Below the pieces are notes generated by a model that did not search any database, was not told the origin of the DNA, and saw only the letters and a list, made by a program, of their open reading frames with translations. A stretch of 64,000 nt of DNA. It comes from Streptomyces noursei (GTDB lineage: Bacteria > Actinomycetota > Actinomycetes > Streptomycetales > Streptomycetaceae). Of the stretch, positions 9,048 to 16,358 are shown piece by piece. Where the stretch lies: positions 6,200,001 through 6,264,000 of the forward strand of contig NZ_CP070326.1 of NCBI RefSeq assembly GCF_016917755.1. Direction: 5' to 3'. Both the position numbers and the translations under genes were made by a program. Each line of letters starts with the position of its first letter. Position 1 is the first letter of the stretch.

Positions 9048-9469
9048 CCCACCGGCCCCCCGCCGCCCGCTCCCGGACCCGCCGGCGCCCCCGCCACCGC
9101 CACCGCGACCGCGGCTCCGCCTCCCTGGAGTTCCTCGGCATCCTCCCGGTCCTGCTGATCGTCGCCCTCGCCACCGTCCAACTGGGCCTGGCCGCCTACG
9201 CCGTCCAGCAGGCCGGCACCGCCGCGCGCGCCGCGGCCCGCACCGCCGCGATGGACCGCGTCGACCAGGAGACCGACCCGCAGAGCGCCGGCCGGGCCGC
9301 GATCAGCGACTGGGTCGCCCACCGCGCCACCATCTCCGTCGCCGGATCCGGCGACACGGTCAGCGCCACCGCGACCGTGCAGATCCCCTCGATCGTCCCC
9401 GGCGCCGACTTCGGCTCCGCGCGCCGCAGCGCCACCATGCCCCGCCCCGAAGGAGCACCGTCGCGATGA
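9044..9469 (+). CDS. TadE-like pseudopilin 2
   Basis: 141 residues from the ATG at 9044, which overlaps the preceding stop. This start lies inside a much longer open frame, so a length-based caller may misplace it. The basic leader ends RDRG, followed by SASLEF and a hydrophobic helix (LGILPVLLIVALATVQLGLA), again Gly(-1)/Glu(+5). The extracellular part is short and Thr/Ala-rich. Paired TadE-type genes are normal in actinobacterial Tad clusters. It also ends with an ATGA overlap into cpaF, so translation is probably coupled. Confidence 0.88.
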   Translation: MTHRPPAARSRTRRRPRHRHRDRGSASLEFLGILPVLLIVALATVQLGLAAYAVQQAGTAARAAARTAAMDRVDQETDPQSAGRAAISDWVAHRATISVAGSGDTVSATATVQIPSIVPGADFGSARRSATMPRPEGAPSR

Positions 9470-10806
9470 GCCTGAAAGCCCGGATCGTCGCGCCCGAACC
9501 GACCGGCGAGGCCCGCCAGGACGGCCATCTGGTCGCCGTCTACCGCGCCAAGCTGCTGGAGGAGATCGACCTCGCCGAGATGTCCTCGCTGTCCGCCGCC
9601 GAGCGCCGCTCCCGGCTGGAACGCGTCCTGGGGCACATCATCAGCCGCGAGGGCCCGGTCCTGTCCACCGCCGAACGCGCCCAGCTCATCCGCCGGGTGG
9701 TCGACGAGGCACTCGGCCTCGGGGTCCTCGAACCGCTCCTGGAGGACTCCTCGATCACCGAGATCATGGTCAACGGCCCGGACCAGGTCTACGTCGAACG
9801 GCACGGCCGGGTCGAGCCGGTACCCGTCCGCTTCGCCTCCCACGAACAGCTCATGCAGACCATCGAGCGGATCGTCTCCACCGTCAACCGCCGCGTGGAC
9901 GAGTCCAATCCGATGGTCGACGCCCGCCTGCCCACCGGCGAGCGGGTCAACGTCATCATCCCGCCGCTGGCCCTCAACGGCGCCACCCTCACCATCCGCC
10001 GCTTCCCGCGCGCCTACACCCTCGCCGAGCTCATCGGCATCGGCACCCTCGACGAGCAGACGCTGATGCTGCTGGCCGGGCTGGTCCGCGCCAAGTTCAA
10101 CGTCGTCGTCTCCGGGGCCACCGGCGCCGGCAAGACCACCCTCCTCAACGCCCTCTCCGGCCTGATCCCGGACGGCGAGCGGATCATCACCGTCGAGGAC
10201 GCCGCCGAACTCCAGCTCCAGCAGAGCCACGTCATCCGGCTCGAATCCCGCCCGCCCAACGTCGAGGGCAAGGGCCGGATCACCATCCGCGACCTGGTCC
10301 GCAACTCGCTGCGGATGCGCCCCGACCGGATCATCGTCGGCGAGGTCCGCGGCGGCGAGACCCTCGACATGCTCCAGGCGATGTCCACCGGCCACGACGG
10401 CTCGCTCGCCACCGTCCACGCCAACAGCGCCGAGGACGCCCTGATGCGGCTCCAGACGCTGGCCTCCATGTCCGACGTCACCATCCCCTTCGAGGCGCTG
10501 CGCGACCAGATCAACAGCGCCGTCGACTGCCTCGTCCAGCTCACCCGGCACGCCGACGGCTCCCGCCGGATCAGTGAGATCGCCCTGCTGGACTCGCGCG
10601 GCCACGAGGACTACCGGATCGTCACGGTCTGCCGCTTCGAGGCCGACCCGATGGGCGCCGACCGCGTGGTGAAAGGCGCCTTCCGCTACTTCCCGCTGCC
10701 CCGCCGGGTCGCCGAACGCCTCTTCATGGCCGGCGAGGCCGCCCCGCCCGCCTTCGGCGTGGCGACCACCGACGACCAACTCGCCACCCGGAAGGCCACC
10801 TCATGA
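9466..10806 (+). CDS. cpaF: Tad secretion ATPase CpaF/TadA
   Basis: 446 residues. The start at 9466 overlaps the previous stop. An N-terminal all-helical domain (1-110, with SITEIMVNGPDQVYVERHG) precedes the RecA-like core. Walker A GATGAGKTT lies near residues 218-226, the Asp/Glu box ITVEDAAELQL follows, and the GEVRGGETLDML and TGHDGSLATVHAN blocks are present. This is the hexameric VirB11-family ATPase that powers Flp pilus assembly at the inner face of the membrane, working with TadB and TadC. ATGA overlaps on both sides indicate one transcript. Confidence 0.95.
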   Translation: MSLKARIVAPEPTGEARQDGHLVAVYRAKLLEEIDLAEMSSLSAAERRSRLERVLGHIISREGPVLSTAERAQLIRRVVDEALGLGVLEPLLEDSSITEIMVNGPDQVYVERHGRVEPVPVRFASHEQLMQTIERIVSTVNRRVDESNPMVDARLPTGERVNVIIPPLALNGATLTIRRFPRAYTLAELIGIGTLDEQTLMLLAGLVRAKFNVVVSGATGAGKTTLLNALSGLIPDGERIITVEDAAELQLQQSHVIRLESRPPNVEGKGRITIRDLVRNSLRMRPDRIIVGEVRGGETLDMLQAMSTGHDGSLATVHANSAEDALMRLQTLASMSDVTIPFEALRDQINSAVDCLVQLTRHADGSRRISEIALLDSRGHEDYRIVTVCRFEADPMGADRVVKGAFRYFPLPRRVAERLFMAGEAAPPAFGVATTDDQLATRKATS

Positions 10807-11750
10807 CCGGCGGGAACGCCCTCGCCCTGCTCGCCCTCGGCGCCACCGTGCTCGGCGGCGCGCTCGCCGTCGCCGGCGTCCGCGTCTACGCCTCCGGGCG
10901 CGCCCAGCGCCAGGCCATCGTCGACCGGCTGGACGACGCGCGGGGGCTGCCGGTGGCCGACCGGCGCCGCCGCTTCCCGTCCGTCGACCGCACCCTGCGC
11001 ACCACCCGGTTCGGCCGCCGACTGGAACTCCGGCTGGCCGCCACCGGACTGGAGCTCACCCCCGGCGAGTTCTTCGTCTACATGGTCGCCACGGTGGTCG
11101 GGCTGTGGGTGGCCGCGCAGGCCGTCCTCGCCCCGTTCTTCGGGCCGATCGCCGCGGTGATCGCGGTCTGGGCGGCGTTCGCCTTCCTCAACTGGCAGCG
11201 GCAGAAACGGATCGAGCGGTTCATCAACCAGCTCCCCGAACTCTCCCGGATCCTCGCCAACGCCACCCAGGCCGGCCTCGCCCTGCGCACCGCGCTGGCC
11301 ATGGCGGCCGAGGAACTGGAGGCCCCGGCCGGCGAGGAGCTGGCGAAGGTCTCCGACAAGCTCGCCGTCGGCCACTCCGTCGACGACGCCCTCGGGGAGC
11401 TGGCCGAACGCCTGCCCTCCCGTGAACTGGTCGTCCTGGTCACCACGTTGGTCCTCGCCAACCGCGCCGGCGGCACCGTCGTCGGCTCGCTGCGCAACCT
11501 CACCAAGACCCTGGAGGAGCGCAAGGAGACCCGTCGCGAGGTCCGCACCCAGCTCTCCCAGATCGTGGTCACCGCCTATGTCGTCCCGCTGCTCGGCATC
11601 GGCACCCTGCTGCTGATGAACCGCATCGCCCCGGGCGCCATCGACCGGATGACCTCGTCCTTCCTCGGCCAGCTCGCGGTCGTGGCGGCCTTCGTCCTCT
11701 ACGGACTCGGCTTCTTCCTCATCCGCCGGCTCTCCAAGATCGACGTCTAG
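10803..11750 (+). CDS. tadB: Tad platform protein TadB
   Basis: 315 residues with an N-terminal membrane anchor, a T2SS-F-type cytoplasmic domain (about 130-270, including NQLPELSRILANATQAG and the LEERKETRREVRTQLSQ stretch), and further membrane helices at about 70-115 and 250-315. It forms the inner-membrane platform with TadC. The start overlaps the cpaF stop (ATGA); tadC follows after 28 bases. Confidence 0.92.
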   Translation: MTGGNALALLALGATVLGGALAVAGVRVYASGRAQRQAIVDRLDDARGLPVADRRRRFPSVDRTLRTTRFGRRLELRLAATGLELTPGEFFVYMVATVVGLWVAAQAVLAPFFGPIAAVIAVWAAFAFLNWQRQKRIERFINQLPELSRILANATQAGLALRTALAMAAEELEAPAGEELAKVSDKLAVGHSVDDALGELAERLPSRELVVLVTTLVLANRAGGTVVGSLRNLTKTLEERKETRREVRTQLSQIVVTAYVVPLLGIGTLLLMNRIAPGAIDRMTSSFLGQLAVVAAFVLYGLGFFLIRRLSKIDV

Positions 11751-11778
11751 GGCCTGTCAGCTGCCGAAAGAAGGACTG

Positions 11779-12672
11779 ATGGCAATCGGAATCCTGCTGG
11801 CCCTCGCGCTCGCCCTGTCGGTCGTCGGCATCTGCTGCGGGATCGCGCTCTACCGCCGCGAGGCCCGGCTGCCGCCCGACCTCGCGCTGTCCCTGGAGGT
11901 CGGCGCGACCCGGACCACCGCCGTCGGCTCGGCCGTGGACCGCACCGGCATGCGCTACGCCCCGCTCGTCCTGCGGCTGATGGGCGAGAAGCGGGTGGCG
12001 CGGGTCCGCCGCCGGATCGACCTGGCGGGCAACCCCGGCGGCCTCACCGTCGACCGCTACGCCGCCCGCCGTGCGGTCTACGGCGGCCTGGGGTTCTTCG
12101 GCGCGCTGGTGATGTTCCTCAAGGGCCAGCCGGTGCTGGGCGTCCTGATGGTGCTGTTCGGCCTGTTCTGGACGGAGGTGGGCATCTGGGCGGCCATCCG
12201 CCAGCGCAAGGACACCATCGAGCGCACGCTTCCGGACTTTCTCGACGTGCTGGCCGTCGTGGTGAGCGCCGGTCTGGGCTTCCGCCAGGCGCTGGACCGG
12301 GTCGCCGAGCGGTACGAGGGCCCCTGGGCCGACGAACTCCGCATCACGCTGCGCCAGATGGACATGGGCGTCAGCCGCCGCGCCGCCTTCGAGGAGCTGC
12401 GCAAACGCAACGACTCCGAGCAGGTCGCACAGTTCGTCACCGCCCTCCAACAGGGCGAGGAACTGGGCTCGCCGATCGTCGAGACGCTGATCCAGATCGC
12501 CAACGACATGCGCCGCACGGACGCCCAGAACGCCCGCCGGCGGGCCGCCCGCGCGGTCCCCAAGGCCACCATGGTCGTCACCACGTTCATGGTCCCGGCC
12601 ACGATGATCCTGCTTATCGCCGGCTTCTTCCTGGGCTCCGGCACCGACTTCGGCTCCCTGATGGGCAAGTGA
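11779..12672 (+). CDS. tadC: Tad platform protein TadC
   Basis: 297 residues. N-terminal membrane segment (GILLALALALSVVGICCGIAL), central helices at about 95-140, a T2SS-F domain (LPDFLDVLAVVVSAGLGF, then LRITLRQMDMGVSRRAAFEEL) and a C-terminal membrane pair. Partner of TadB in the assembly platform. GAAAGAAGGA precedes the ATG at good spacing. The following gene overlaps its stop. Confidence 0.91.
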   Translation: MAIGILLALALALSVVGICCGIALYRREARLPPDLALSLEVGATRTTAVGSAVDRTGMRYAPLVLRLMGEKRVARVRRRIDLAGNPGGLTVDRYAARRAVYGGLGFFGALVMFLKGQPVLGVLMVLFGLFWTEVGIWAAIRQRKDTIERTLPDFLDVLAVVVSAGLGFRQALDRVAERYEGPWADELRITLRQMDMGVSRRAAFEELRKRNDSEQVAQFVTALQQGEELGSPIVETLIQIANDMRRTDAQNARRRAARAVPKATMVVTTFMVPATMILLIAGFFLGSGTDFGSLMGK

Positions 12673-13121
12673 CCATGACCCGCACCACACCCTCCGCCGC
12701 CCTCTCGGACGCACCCCCGGCGACCTGGCGCCGCTGGACCGCCCTCGGCGTCCCCGGCCTGGTCGCCCTCGGCACCGCCCTCGCACTCCTCCAGGGCACC
12801 GTGTTCGCCCACGACACCTTCCACGACTGCCACTACTTCGGCCCGTCCTTGCGGATGCACATCGCAGCCTGGGCGGGGCTGGCCTGCGGACTCGCCGCGC
12901 CGATGCTGTACGTGGCGCTGTGCCGCGGTGCGGCCCGGCGCGGCTGGGACCACACCGCCACCCGCGCCTCCGGCCTCGCCCTGGCCGTCCTGATCCTGGG
13001 CGTACTCCCGTTGCTGCTGGAGGTGTTCGGGGTCTGGGTGCTCTACGCGCCCGACCCGTCCGGCGGCTACGACTGCTCGGGGCTGGCGGCACCGGGCCCG
13101 GCCGCCCTCTCGGCCGGATGA
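12669..13121 (+). CDS. Small polytopic membrane protein in the Tad operon
   Basis: 150 residues from GTG 12669, which overlaps the tadC stop (GTGA); an in-frame ATG two codons later is an alternative. Three hydrophobic stretches are visible (about 28-50, 65-85 and 98-125), and Cys/His residues occur in HDTFHDCHYFG. I do not recognise the family. Coupling to tadC and position before the pilin make it a candidate Tad accessory membrane protein, inferred from context only. A perfect palindrome 77 bases downstream probably ends this transcript. Confidence 0.7.
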   Translation: MTMTRTTPSAALSDAPPATWRRWTALGVPGLVALGTALALLQGTVFAHDTFHDCHYFGPSLRMHIAAWAGLACGLAAPMLYVALCRGAARRGWDHTATRASGLALAVLILGVLPLLLEVFGVWVLYAPDPSGGYDCSGLAAPGPAALSAG

Positions 13122-13465
13122 GACCGGTCCGGGGACCGCGTTCCCTCCAATGCCTTCGCAAGCGCAACGAGTTGTGCCACAGTGGTGGCGCCTGGCGGCC
13201 GCCCGCACCGCGGTGCGGGCGGCGTCCGGAGCGCATGGGCAGGGGGATTTCGGAGGGGGAACGGGGGTGGCCGAGGTGACGCGCGATGGCCGAAACACGA
13301 CGCCCCTTCCCTCGTTGGTGGTTTCGGACGAGGGGGAGGTTCGGAACCTCTGTTCCGGGAACGCCGTTCCGGCGTACTTTTCTCGTGTCATGAGCGCGGA
13401 CGCGCGCACCACGGGGACACACCGGCCGGACCAGAGCGGGACGGCGGCCCATGGAGGAGAAGACG
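13122..13465 (+). other. Noncoding leader region before the pilin gene, with palindrome
   Basis: 344 bases without a gene. A perfect 26-base palindrome at 13198-13223 looks like a terminator for the cpaB-tadC transcript. Further dyads occur at about 13335-13355 and 13358-13376. The pilin probably has its own promoter here, which would allow it to be made in excess of the machinery, but I cannot assign a convincing -35/-10 pair. Confidence 0.55.
13198..13223. terminator. Perfect 26-base palindrome, probable terminator
   Basis: Both halves (13198-13210 and 13211-13223) are exact reverse complements, GC-rich, with no extra loop. It is placed between the last platform gene and the pilin. There is no U-tract. 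Confidence 0.6.
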
Positions 13466-13630
13466 ATGGCGAAGCGGACCGTGAGGAACGACCGGGGACA
13501 GACCTCGATCGAGTACCTCGGCATCATCGCGGTGGTCGTGGCGATCGTCCTGGTGCTGTCGACCACGGACTTCGGCAGTCAGATCGCCAACGCCATCGCC
13601 AACAAGATCTCCGACGTCGTCGGGATCTAG
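13466..13630 (+). CDS. flp: Flp-type major pilin (54 residues)
   Basis: A very short gene that is easy to miss. ATG 13466 has GGAGGAG six bases upstream; an upstream ATG at 13451 lies before that site and is less likely. The protein starts MAKRTVRNDRG and continues QTSIEYLGIIAVVVAIVLVL, which is the Flp consensus of Gly(-1), Glu(+5), Tyr(+6) plus a hydrophobic helix. The mature pilin would be about 43 residues. It should be processed by the prepilin peptidase at 17995-18732 and polymerised by CpaF/TadB/TadC. The TadG-like gene follows after 17 bases. Confidence 0.9.
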   Translation: MAKRTVRNDRGQTSIEYLGIIAVVVAIVLVLSTTDFGSQIANAIANKISDVVGI

Positions 13631-13647
13631 CTCCCGACACTCCGCCC

Positions 13648-14337
13648 GTGCCGGCCACCACCGTCACGCGCCGCCGCCGGCGCGACGCCGGGCAGACCCT
13701 GCCGATCTACCTCGTCGCGATCGGCGGCCTGCTCTTCCTCGCGCTCGCCTTCTTCGCCGTAGGCCAGGCGGCGGCCAGCCGCAACGGCGCGCAGACCGCC
13801 GCCGACGCCGCCGCGCTCGCCGCCGGCCAGAAGTACCGCGAGGACCTGCGCGAGGGCTTCCTCGCCGGATTCCGCGAGGGTACCGGCGACCCGACGGCCT
13901 GGGAGGAACTCCTCGCCGGCCGCGGCGCCCCCTCCGACCCGGCCTGCACGAACGCCGGCTGGTACGCCGGCCGCAACGACGCCGCGGTCTCGTCCTGCAC
14001 CCCGGACTCCTGGCCGACATCCTTCGCCGTCACCGTGAAGTCCCGCCGCCCCGTGGGTGATTCGGTCATCCCGGGCACCGGGAGCACCCATGCCGCCGCC
14101 GAGGCGAAGGCGGTCGTCGTCCCCCGCTGCACCTTCGCCGCCGACACCCCCTCGACCCGGCCCACACCAGCCCCCACCCCCACCCCCACTCCCGGCGGTA
14201 GCAAGGACGGCGGCAAGGACCCCAGGCCCACTCCCCGCACGCTCACCTGCGACGGCAAGGGCCGGACGCTCGACCCCGACCACCTCCAGGACTTCCCCAC
14301 GGCCGCCGACCTGTTCTCCGTACGCCTGGCCCGGTGA
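13648..14337 (+). CDS. TadG-like pilus-associated membrane protein
   Basis: 229 residues from GTG 13648. The basic leader RRRRRDAG is followed by QTLPIYLVAIGGLLFLALAF, a pilin-like helix, then a Tad-like Ala-rich region (GAQTAADAAALAAGQKYRE) typical of TadG/TadE relatives. Residue +5 after the Gly is Ile rather than Glu, so cleavage by the prepilin peptidase is doubtful and it may stay membrane-anchored. The extracellular part has four Cys and a Pro/Thr spacer (PTPAPTPTPTPGG) of the kind used to cross a cell wall. It lies in the pilin transcript. Confidence 0.8.
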   Translation: MPATTVTRRRRRDAGQTLPIYLVAIGGLLFLALAFFAVGQAAASRNGAQTAADAAALAAGQKYREDLREGFLAGFREGTGDPTAWEELLAGRGAPSDPACTNAGWYAGRNDAAVSSCTPDSWPTSFAVTVKSRRPVGDSVIPGTGSTHAAAEAKAVVVPRCTFAADTPSTRPTPAPTPTPTPGGSKDGGKDPRPTPRTLTCDGKGRTLDPDHLQDFPTAADLFSVRLAR

Positions 14338-14412
14338 CCGCCGCCCGCCCCGAGACCAGCCGCCCCGTGGCCCCACCGACCTCCCGATCGCACTCACCGA
14401 AGGAACGGATCC

Positions 14413-15000
14413 ATGAGCATTCGGCGCACCACGAAGGCCGCCAGGGGAGCGGTCGCCACGGCGAGCGCGGTCGGCCTGGCCCTCCTCGTGGCCGGCTGCG
14501 GTGGTGGCGACGACGGCGGCGCGCAGGCATCGGACCGCAAGAAGCCGGCCGCCCACAGCGCCACCCCCGACGACGGCGGCGCCGGCTCCCCGGCGGCCGA
14601 CGCCGACAAGGTCATCGGCGAGATGAAGGGCCCGGACGGCGTCGTGGTCACCCTGAGCTCCGCGGTCCGCGACGCCGGCGGCTTCGTCACCGTCGAGGGC
14701 ACCGTCACCAACCACGGCACCCGCGCCTTCAACGCCATCGACTGGCGCTCCAACGAGACCGAGCTGAAGTCGCGTTCGTCCGTCTCGGGCGCCACCCTGG
14801 TCGACAAGACGGGCAAGAAGCGCTATCTCGTCCTCCGCGACACCAACGGCGAATGCCTGTGTACGACGGGCCTGAGCGGACTGCTGCCGGGCCAGAGCCG
14901 CCCGATCTTCGCGCAGTTCCCGGCCCCGCCCGCCAAGGTGACCGAGGTCGACTTCCAGCTGCCCACCCTGCCGCCGGCCACCATCAAGATCTCCGATTGA
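14413..15000 (+). CDS. Tad-linked lipoprotein
   Basis: 195 residues. The signal peptide ends in the lipobox LVAGC with Cys29, then a Gly/Asp-rich linker. The mature domain (about 75-195) is predicted beta-rich, with phrases such as VVVTLSSAVRDAGGFVTVEG and NHGTRAFNAIDW that resemble the FxLYD/DUF4352-like beta-sandwich of surface lipoproteins, plus a CLCTTGL turn. Its place between the TadG-like and OmpA-domain genes suggests a pilus-associated envelope component. No catalytic motif is visible. Confidence 0.78.
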   Translation: MSIRRTTKAARGAVATASAVGLALLVAGCGGGDDGGAQASDRKKPAAHSATPDDGGAGSPAADADKVIGEMKGPDGVVVTLSSAVRDAGGFVTVEGTVTNHGTRAFNAIDWRSNETELKSRSSVSGATLVDKTGKKRYLVLRDTNGECLCTTGLSGLLPGQSRPIFAQFPAPPAKVTEVDFQLPTLPPATIKISD

Positions 15001-15010
15001 GCCGCCCGCC

Positions 15011-15613
15011 ATGACCGCCTCCCGCACGGCCCTCACGGCCGCCGCCGCGCTCCTGCTGACCGTCGCCCTGACCGCCCCCACCGCCCACGCCGACCCGCCG
15101 GGCGTCACCGAGGACACCACCGCGCCGGTCCGCATCGACCCCACCAACCCCAACCTGCGGATGGTCCAGGGCGCCACGCTTGCCCCGCCCAAGGTCCTCA
15201 ACATCAAGTCCATCGTCGAGACCGACGACGGCTCCGAGCGCCGGCAGGACACCAACGACAACATCACCTTCGCGCTCCAGGCCGAGGTCCTGTTCGGCAA
15301 GGACAGCGCCGACCTGTCGACCGACGCGCTGGCCCGGATCAGCGCCATCGCCGACGAGGTCAGGAAGCAACACGCCACCCACCTGCGGGTCTTCGGCTTC
15401 ACCGACAACCTCGGCTCCGCCGCGCACGGCCTGGTCCTGTCCAAGCAGCGCGCCAACGCCGTCCAGCAGGAACTCGCCGTCGACCTCGGCTCCGGGATCA
15501 CCTTCGAGATCCGCGGCTACGGCGAGCAGTACCCGATCGCGGACAACAGCACCGAGGCCGGCCGCCGGAAGAACCGCCGCGTCGAGGTCAGCTTCCCGCG
15601 CAGCGGCGGCTGA
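15011..15613 (+). CDS. Secreted OmpA-like peptidoglycan-binding protein
   Basis: 200 residues with a signal peptide ending about APTAHADPP. The C-terminal OmpA/MotB-type domain (about 90-195) shows LFGKDSADLS, LRVFGFTDNLGSAAHG, LSKQRANAVQQEL and RRKNRRVEV, including the Asp and Arg residues that contact diaminopimelate in this family. It should bind peptidoglycan outside the membrane. In a monoderm it cannot be an outer-membrane protein, so wall anchoring of the pilus base is the likely role. It begins ten bases after the lipoprotein stop. Confidence 0.85.
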   Translation: MTASRTALTAAAALLLTVALTAPTAHADPPGVTEDTTAPVRIDPTNPNLRMVQGATLAPPKVLNIKSIVETDDGSERRQDTNDNITFALQAEVLFGKDSADLSTDALARISAIADEVRKQHATHLRVFGFTDNLGSAAHGLVLSKQRANAVQQELAVDLGSGITFEIRGYGEQYPIADNSTEAGRRKNRRVEVSFPRSGG

Positions 15614-15629
15614 CGGGCCCCGACCACCG

Positions 15630-15651
15630 TATTGGACCGCCCGATCCAATA
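15630..15651. promoter_or_regulatory. TetR operator upstream of the TetR gene
   Basis: A 22-base dyad, TATTGGACCG then CGATCCAATA with a two-base centre and one mismatch, lies 17 bases before the tetR start. This is the classic position for autorepression. A related half-site (GATCCA) recurs before the MFS gene. Confidence 0.75.
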
Positions 15652-15668
15652 ACTGTTACCGTTGCCCC

Positions 15669-16253
15669 ATGGCCCGGCCCAGGAAGTTCGACGAGGTGCG
15701 GGCGGTCGACGCCGCGATGGAGGCGTTCTGGGCCGCCGGCTATGAAGCGACGTCCACCCAGGACCTGTGCGACGCCACCGGCCTGGGTCGCAGCAGCATC
15801 TACAACACCTTCAAGAGCAAGCACGACCTCTTCGAGCGCGCCCTGGCCCGCTACATGGAGCGCAAGAACGGCGAGCTCACCGAGTTCCTCGACGACGACA
15901 CCCGCACCGCCCGTCAGAAGCTGCGCGGCATCCTCCAGCGCATCATCGACGAGGAGTTCACCCGTCACCCCGACGGTCGCGGCTGTCTCGTCGTCAACAC
16001 CGCCATCGAGGTCGCGTCCCACGACGCCCCGGTGGCCGCCGCTCTGGAGCGGGACTACGGCGTGCGCCTGGAGATGGTCCGCGCCGTGATCGAGCGCGGT
16101 CAGCGCGACGGCGACATCGCCGCCGACAGGGACTCCCGCACTCTCGCCCACCTCCTCATCGCCGCGATCGGCGGCATTCGCGTCTCGGCCCGCGCCGGTG
16201 TCGACCGCGCCGCCCTGGAAAGCGTCGCCGACGCCACCCTCACGGCCTTCTAG
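15669..16253 (+). CDS. TetR-family repressor of the adjacent exporter
   Basis: 194 residues. The N-terminal helix-turn-helix (about 10-56) shows AFWAAGYEATSTQDLCDATG and GRSSIYNTFKSKHDLFERAL, typical of the YxaF/LmrA-like branch. The C-terminal ligand domain contains RGCLVVNTAIEVASHD, characteristic of the same branch. It is co-oriented with the MFS gene 105 bases downstream, and both upstream regions contain similar dyads. It probably represses itself and the exporter until a drug-like ligand binds. Confidence 0.9.
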   Translation: MARPRKFDEVRAVDAAMEAFWAAGYEATSTQDLCDATGLGRSSIYNTFKSKHDLFERALARYMERKNGELTEFLDDDTRTARQKLRGILQRIIDEEFTRHPDGRGCLVVNTAIEVASHDAPVAAALERDYGVRLEMVRAVIERGQRDGDIAADRDSRTLAHLLIAAIGGIRVSARAGVDRAALESVADATLTAF

Positions 16254-16309
16254 CGCCGCCCCGCCCGAAGCCCTCCGACCGCCCCCGCCCCTGGCTGCCC
16301 CTGCCCCAA

Positions 16310-16331
16310 TTTTGTACTGATCCATCCAAAA
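16310..16331. promoter_or_regulatory. Candidate TetR operator before the MFS exporter
   Basis: An imperfect 22-base dyad (8 of 11 pairs) with outer arms TTTTG/CAAAA and the inner GATCCA shared with the operator at 15630-15651. It is an unusually A/T-rich patch 28 bases before the exporter start, so it probably overlaps its promoter. Confidence 0.6.
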
Positions 16332-16358
16332 TAAATCCCACACACCGAGAAGGACCCC

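Noticed and set aside
13198..13223. The perfect palindrome as a phage attachment or resolution site
   Set aside because: No integrase, tRNA gene or direct-repeat pair is nearby. Its position after an operon fits a terminator better.
15180..16253. A continuous frame joining the OmpA region to the TetR gene as one fusion
   Set aside because: The first part is an out-of-frame shadow of the OmpA gene (Ser/Arg/Pro-rich). The TetR protein starts at 15669 after a clear operator.
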